Below are positions 5,958 to 9,887 of a stretch of 9,887 nucleotides of DNA, in pieces. This DNA comes from CAZZCN01 sp964652975 (lineage in GTDB: Bacteria; Bacillota; Clostridia; Saccharofermentanales; UBA5734), in the NCBI GenBank assembly GCA_964652975.1, contig CAZZCN010000094.1:1-9887 (forward strand), read 5' to 3'. The position numbers were made by a program, and so were the translations under genes. The number at the start of each line of letters is the position of its first letter. Positions within the stretch are counted from its first letter, which is position 1. The notes beneath the pieces were generated by a model, which had not been told where the DNA came from, searched no databases, and was given only the letters and a program-made list of their open reading frames with translations.

Positions 5958-6055
5958 CAACAATATAAGTAAATAAAAAATTAATGAGGCTATAGTATCA
6001 GATGAACAACAATATATGTAAATAGAAAATAGATGAGGCTTGAGTAGAAAATGAG
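5958..6055 (+). repeat. 49-bp tandem duplication of a ribosome-binding/start region
   Basis: Bases 5958-6006 and 6007-6055 are adjacent direct repeats matching at 39 of 49 positions without gaps. Each unit carries ATGAGGCT and, 12 nt after the GAGG, an ATG followed by Asn-type codons. The second unit's ATG (6051) starts the amidohydrolase; the first unit's ATG (6002) starts a 7-codon frame. Similarity continues faintly into the first codons of the gene (6056-6065), a trace of a third partial unit. Confidence 0.75.
6002..6025 (+). other. Possible 7-codon upstream ORF in the first repeat unit
   Basis: ATG at 6002 opens a frame of seven codons, MNNNICK, ending with TAG at 6023-6025. It is the duplicated counterpart of the real start, which begins MSNNILN, and has the same GAGG-to-ATG spacing. 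It may be translated as a leader peptide or be a passive by-product of the duplication. Confidence 0.2.
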
Positions 6056-6884
6056 CAATAACATTTTGAATATAGATTATCCTATAATTGACTGCCATAC
6101 CCATGTATTCCCAGAGAAAATCGCACGGAAAGCTGTCGATTCGATAGGTGAATTCTACGGTATTACAATGACGCGAACTGGTTCGATGACAGAACTTTAC
6201 GATGAAGCGCGTAGCTTTGGCGTCAGTAAGATGCTGATTACAACAACCGCGACCAAAAATGATCAGGTCAGGTCGATTAACGATTTTTTATATGAATCCC
6301 AGAATTGTTATGAAGGTTTTTTTGCCTTTGGAACACTTTATCCCGAAATGTCACAGTATGACATGGAGATAGAAATTGACAGGATGATTTCCATGGGATT
6401 TTACGGGGTCAAACTGCACCCTGATTTTCAGCGGACTCCTGCTGACAGCGACGGTATGAAACTGATAGCGAGATTAGTCGCCGGACGCCTTCCTGTATTG
6501 ATTCATGCGGGAGACTCAAGGTTCGATTTTTCCAATCCAGACAGAATCCGCAACCTCATCGATAGTGCTCCTTCTGATTTTACACTTATTGCAGCCCATC
6601 TTGGCGGTTTCAGTGTATGGGATGAAGCAGCAAATAAGCTCGCGGGGTATGATAATTTGTATGTTGATACATGCAGCAGCCTTAATTTTCTGGATCCGGA
6701 GAGGGTGAATGAACTGATAGACATATATGGTGAGGACAAGGTCCTTTTCGGTACAGACTACCCCATGTGGAATTATGCCGACGAGTTTGAAATGATTAAC
6801 CGCTTGAAGCTATCCCCGGTTACACAGAAGAAAATTCTTTACGAGAATGCGAATTCATTGTTTTTTAATAAAAAACCCATATAA
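6051..6884 (+). CDS. Amidohydrolase-2 family TIM-barrel metal-dependent hydrolase
   Basis: A 277-residue cytoplasmic protein of the amidohydrolase superfamily (PF04909 type, which includes ACMSD-like decarboxylases and hydrolases). The metal-site motifs are in order: DCHTH (14-18) with His16 and His18, GVKLHPDFQ (119-127), LIHAGD (150-155) with His152, AAHLGG (181-186) with His183, and LFGTDYPM (232-239) with Asp236. The C terminus carries the family's ILYENANSLF segment (262-271). The substrate cannot be told from sequence. The start ATG 6051 follows an in-frame stop at 6045-6047; its ribosome binding site is weak (GAGG 6035-6038, 12 nt away) and lies in a tandem repeat. Only 17 nt separate it from the ABC exporter, so the genes are probably co-transcribed; whether the enzyme acts on an exported compound is speculation. 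Confidence 0.9.
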   Translation: MSNNILNIDYPIIDCHTHVFPEKIARKAVDSIGEFYGITMTRTGSMTELYDEARSFGVSKMLITTTATKNDQVRSINDFLYESQNCYEGFFAFGTLYPEMSQYDMEIEIDRMISMGFYGVKLHPDFQRTPADSDGMKLIARLVAGRLPVLIHAGDSRFDFSNPDRIRNLIDSAPSDFTLIAAHLGGFSVWDEAANKLAGYDNLYVDTCSSLNFLDPERVNELIDIYGEDKVLFGTDYPMWNYADEFEMINRLKLSPVTQKKILYENANSLFFNKKPI

Positions 6885-6901
6885 AAAGGAGATGATACAA
6901 T

Positions 6902-9130
6902 TTGACCAGACTTTCAAAGTACCTTAAGCCATTTACAATAGGATTAATTGTTTCAATTGCACTATTATTCGGACAGGCCATGAGCGATTTGAACCTGCCT
7001 AATTACATGTCGGAGATAGTTAACATAGGTATCCAGCAAAACGGTATAGAGCACGCCGCCCCTGACGCCATATCTGAAAACGGGATGAAGCTGATGACAA
7101 CATTCATGACTTCAGACGAGAAGCAGAAAGTTGAGGCAGGTTATTCTCTTGTTTCAAATATGGACAAGAATTCGGCCGGTAAAACATACCTGTCCATTTA
7201 CCCGAAAGCCGGGCAGAAACTTTACATCAAAAATGATTTGGACAAGACTGCAACTAAAGATATTGACGATGTTTTCGGGATAGCCAGTGGAACATTTATA
7301 AGCGTTGTGAAGGATCTGGCGGCCAAATCCGGTGGCAAGATAAGCATGACAACATCTGCTGATTCTTTTGATATTACAAAGGTTTATCAAATACAACCAA
7401 TGTTGGGAATGATTCCTGCATCAACAATTAAGACCGCTCACGACAAAGTTGTTTCAAATGATTCAATTATGTTAAAACAAAGCGGTATAGCACTCGCGAA
7501 AGCTTTTTATACTGAACTGGACTATGACCTTGGTAAAATGCAGACCGATTATATACTGAGAATCGGCCTTTTAATGCTTCTTATTGCCTTGCTCGGAGGT
7601 GTAGCAACGATTCTGGTAGGACTTTATTCCTCGAAAATAGCAACCGGAGTTGCAAGGAATCTACGAAAAGACCTTTTTAGCAAAGTAGAAAGTTTTTCCA
7701 ACAATGAATTTGACAAATTTTCAACAGCATCTCTAATAACGCGTAACACCAACGACGTAACGCAGATACAGATGTTGCTTATGATTGGAATAAGGATTTT
7801 GTGTTATGCACCTATAATGGCTGTAGGCGGAATCATTATGGCCTTGAACAAGTCCACTTCAATGAGCTGGATTATATTTGTTGCAGTTTTAACGCTCCTT
7901 GGATTAATAGCAGTAGTGATGACTATTGCCCTGCCTAAGTTTAAAATCATACAGAAGCTTATTGACAGGTTGAACCTTGTGGCCAGAGAGAACCTGAGCG
8001 GATTGATGGTTATCCGTGCTTTCGGCACTCAGCAGCACGAAAAGAACCGCTTTGATGTGGCCAACAAGGACCTGACCAAAACAATGCTTTTTGTAAGCCG
8101 TGTCATGGTTTTCATGATGCCGGCTATGATGCTTATTATGAATGGTGTAACACTCTTGGTTGTCTGGGTCGGTGCTCACCAGATAGCGGATTCCACGATG
8201 CAGGTGGGCGACATGATGGCGTTTATGCAGTATGCAATGCAGATAATCATGTCATTTTTAATGATTTCAATGATGTTTATTTTTATTCCAAGAGCTGCTG
8301 TTTCTGCAGAGCGTATCGCAGATGTTCTTGAGACTGAAGTATCTATCAAAAACCCTGTGTCACCTAAAAGTTTTGACCTTTCCAAGAAGGGGGTTTTAGA
8401 GTTCGAAAATGTTTGTTTCAGGTATAATGGTGCGGATGAAGACGCCTTAAGCGAAATTACATTCAAGGCCAGTCCGGGCCAGACAACAGCTATAATCGGG
8501 TCTACCGGTTCAGGCAAATCAACAATAGCTAAATTATCGTTGCGTTTCTATGATGTAAGCAAGGGTCGGATACTGGTGGACGGAGTGGACGTCCGCGATG
8601 TCAACCTGGAGGCATTGCGCGACAAAATAGGATATGTCCCACAAAAAGGCGTTCTACTTTCAGGAACAATTGATTTTAACTTGAAATACGGTAAACGGGA
8701 TGCCACCGATGCTGAAATCGCAGAGGTTGCAAAAGTGGCACAGGCTACAGATTTCATAGAAGAAAAGCCCGAAGGCTACGAATCAACAATTGCACAGGGC
8801 GGCGGAAACGTTTCCGGCGGACAGAAACAAAGGCTTTCGATAGCTCGCGCTTTAATTAAAAAACCAGAAATTCTGATTTTTGACGACAGCTTTTCAGCAC
8901 TCGATTTCAAAACCGACTCGAATCTGCGTAAAGCACTGAAAGAACATACCGGCGACAGCACCGTGATAATAGTAGCACAAAGAGTGAGCACAATTATGAA
9001 TGCAGAGCAGATTATTGTGCTTGACAACGGCAAAATGATTGGTATAGGAACACACAGGGAATTGCTCAAGAGCTGCCCTGAATACTATGAAATTGCCTCA
9101 TCACAGTTGTCAGAGGAGGAATTAGCATGA
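6902..9130 (+). CDS. ABC exporter half-transporter with degenerate ATP site (TM287/BmrC-like)
   Basis: A 742-residue fused permease/ATPase. TTG at 6902 is the start: AAGGAG (6886-6891) lies 10 nt upstream and the N terminus RLSKYLKPF is the usual family opening. TM1 is at about 11-31, then LPNYMSEIVNIGI, an extracytoplasmic insertion of about 170 residues (46-215), and TM2 at about 219-243, with further membrane segments to about 470. The nucleotide-binding domain has Walker A GSTGSGKST (533-541), Q-loop Gln581, signature VSGGQ (637-641) and Walker B LIFDD. Asp662 replaces the catalytic Glu, and Gln693 (AQRVST) replaces the switch His. The same two changes mark the degenerate-site subunit of heterodimeric exporters such as TM287/288. 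It probably exports drugs, lipids or peptides. The stop overlaps the next start (ATGA). Confidence 0.95.
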   Translation: MTRLSKYLKPFTIGLIVSIALLFGQAMSDLNLPNYMSEIVNIGIQQNGIEHAAPDAISENGMKLMTTFMTSDEKQKVEAGYSLVSNMDKNSAGKTYLSIYPKAGQKLYIKNDLDKTATKDIDDVFGIASGTFISVVKDLAAKSGGKISMTTSADSFDITKVYQIQPMLGMIPASTIKTAHDKVVSNDSIMLKQSGIALAKAFYTELDYDLGKMQTDYILRIGLLMLLIALLGGVATILVGLYSSKIATGVARNLRKDLFSKVESFSNNEFDKFSTASLITRNTNDVTQIQMLLMIGIRILCYAPIMAVGGIIMALNKSTSMSWIIFVAVLTLLGLIAVVMTIALPKFKIIQKLIDRLNLVARENLSGLMVIRAFGTQQHEKNRFDVANKDLTKTMLFVSRVMVFMMPAMMLIMNGVTLLVVWVGAHQIADSTMQVGDMMAFMQYAMQIIMSFLMISMMFIFIPRAAVSAERIADVLETEVSIKNPVSPKSFDLSKKGVLEFENVCFRYNGADEDALSEITFKASPGQTTAIIGSTGSGKSTIAKLSLRFYDVSKGRILVDGVDVRDVNLEALRDKIGYVPQKGVLLSGTIDFNLKYGKRDATDAEIAEVAKVAQATDFIEEKPEGYESTIAQGGGNVSGGQKQRLSIARALIKKPEILIFDDSFSALDFKTDSNLRKALKEHTGDSTVIIVAQRVSTIMNAEQIIVLDNGKMIGIGTHRELLKSCPEYYEIASSQLSEEELA

Positions 9131-9887
9131 GCGAACAGACAAAAAGCACTCCAAAACCAAGGCAAGGTGGCGGTCCTATGGGTGGCGGCCCCGGAATGAT
9201 GATGGGCGGTGGACCGGTTGTAAAGGCGAAAGACTTTGGCGGAGCAATGAAAAAACTTGTAGGATATCTAGGGAAATATAAGTGGACAATCATTTTTGTA
9301 TTCATACTAGCCGTGGTTTCCACAGTGTTCATGATAGTAGGGCCTAAAATACTGGGTAAAGCGACCGATGAGCTTTTTACAGGAATAATGAAGCAGATTG
9401 CAGGAACAGGCGAAGTGGATTTCCCCAAAATAGCCGGCATAATGATTTGGCTGATAGTGCTATATGGAATTAGTTCATTGTTCTCATACTTTCAAGGATT
9501 TGTAATGTCATCTGTCAGTATGAAGATTACATATAAGCTAAGGGACGATATCAATAACAAAATTCACAAGCTGCCTTTTCAATACTTTGACAAGACAACT
9601 CACGGCGAGGTTCTTTCAAGAATCACCAACGATGTCGATACCATAAGCCAGACACTTAACCAGAGCCTGACACAGATAATAACCTCATTTACAGCGATAA
9701 TTGGTATTGTCATAATGATGTTTACGATCAGCTGGCAGATGACTTTGGCTGCATTATGCATTCTACCGCTATCAATGGTGTTTATAATGGCGATTATCAA
9801 AAAATCCCAAAAGCATTTTGCCGATCAGCAAAAATATCTTGGAAACGTCAACGGCCATATAGAGGAGATGTTTGGCAGCCATGTTGT
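9127..9887 (+). CDS. ABC exporter half-transporter, partner subunit (3' end outside window)
   Basis: ATG at 9127 overlaps the upstream stop in an ATGA junction, with AGGAGG (9114-9119) 7 nt before it. The frame stays open to the right edge, giving 253 residues. After a cytoplasmic tail rich in Gly, Pro and Met (residues 14-30) comes the exporter core: AKDFGGAMKKLVGYL, TM1 (about 52-72), a short extracytoplasmic loop, TM2 (about 104-127), and the intracellular segment LPFQYFDKTTHGEVLSRITNDVD (149-171), which is characteristic of ABC exporters and contains the first coupling helix. TM3 and TM4 follow. The nucleotide-binding domain is beyond the window. Because the first subunit carries the degenerate site, this one is expected to carry the consensus catalytic Glu and His. 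The Gly/Met-rich tail is a familiar decoration of clostridial YheH-type subunits. Confidence 0.93.
   Translation, partial: MSEQTKSTPKPRQGGGPMGGGPGMMMGGGPVVKAKDFGGAMKKLVGYLGKYKWTIIFVFILAVVSTVFMIVGPKILGKATDELFTGIMKQIAGTGEVDFPKIAGIMIWLIVLYGISSLFSYFQGFVMSSVSMKITYKLRDDINNKIHKLPFQYFDKTTHGEVLSRITNDVDTISQTLNQSLTQIITSFTAIIGIVIMMFTISWQMTLAALCILPLSMVFIMAIIKKSQKHFADQQKYLGNVNGHIEEMFGSHV

Larger units (their letters stand above)
5569..6050 (+). other. Long AT-rich intergenic leader region
   Basis: This 482-bp gap separates ricT from the amidohydrolase gene, and I see no protein gene in it on either strand. It holds the ricT terminator (5688-5728), a weak possible promoter (TTGTGA 5834-5839, 17 bp, TTTAAA 5857-5862), an A/T palindrome just downstream (5866-5878), a GC-rich island that can fold (5885-5943), and a tandem repeat (5958-6055) reaching into the next gene. 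GCAAATTGA-type 17-mers at 5620 and 5664 also resemble each other, possibly by base composition alone. Confidence 0.55.

Noticed and set aside
1..9887. CRISPR array, tRNA/rRNA gene, insertion sequence or attachment site
   Set aside because: I found no regularly spaced repeats, no tRNA-like or rRNA segments, and no transposase or integrase motifs.

Overview
The window reads as chromosomal DNA of a low-to-mid GC Bacillota, most likely a clostridial lineage. The best evidence is the gene run tmk–darA(yaaQ)–holB–ricT, a conserved Firmicutes neighbourhood, together with strong AGGAGG-type ribosome binding sites, sigma-A-like promoters and a clostridial-type heterodimeric ABC exporter. Every gene recognised lies on the + strand.

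Region 1 (1-2358) is an accessory cell-surface locus: the 3' part of a large secreted protein, a small membrane-anchored protein with an Asn/Ser linker, and a signal-peptide protein whose beta-rich domain is paralogous to the C-terminal part of the first. The second and third genes have their own promoter (964-992). The locus ends with a degenerate copy of the third gene's 3' end and a rho-independent terminator (2334-2358).

Region 2 (2562-5728) is the housekeeping block: thymidylate kinase, the cyclic-di-AMP receptor DarA, the clamp-loader delta-prime subunit and the Y-complex protein RicT. The last three are coupled by 1-nt and 8-nt overlaps. The block lacks yaaR between darA and holB, unlike Bacillus subtilis, and ends at a 12-bp hairpin terminator.

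Region 3 (5729-6050) is non-coding and AT-rich. It holds a GC-rich island that can fold as a three-way junction (5885-5943), and a 49-bp tandem duplication (5958-6055) that copies the ribosome-binding and start region of the next gene.

Region 4 (6051-9887) is a probable operon: a TIM-barrel amidohydrolase, then two half-transporters of a heterodimeric ABC exporter. The first half-transporter has Asp in place of the catalytic Glu and Gln in place of the switch His, so it forms the degenerate ATP site. The second runs off the window before its nucleotide-binding domain.

Most of the window is conventional. The least explained items are the leader of the amidohydrolase–exporter operon (structured RNA candidate plus duplicated start region) and the surface-protein cluster with its decayed paralogue.
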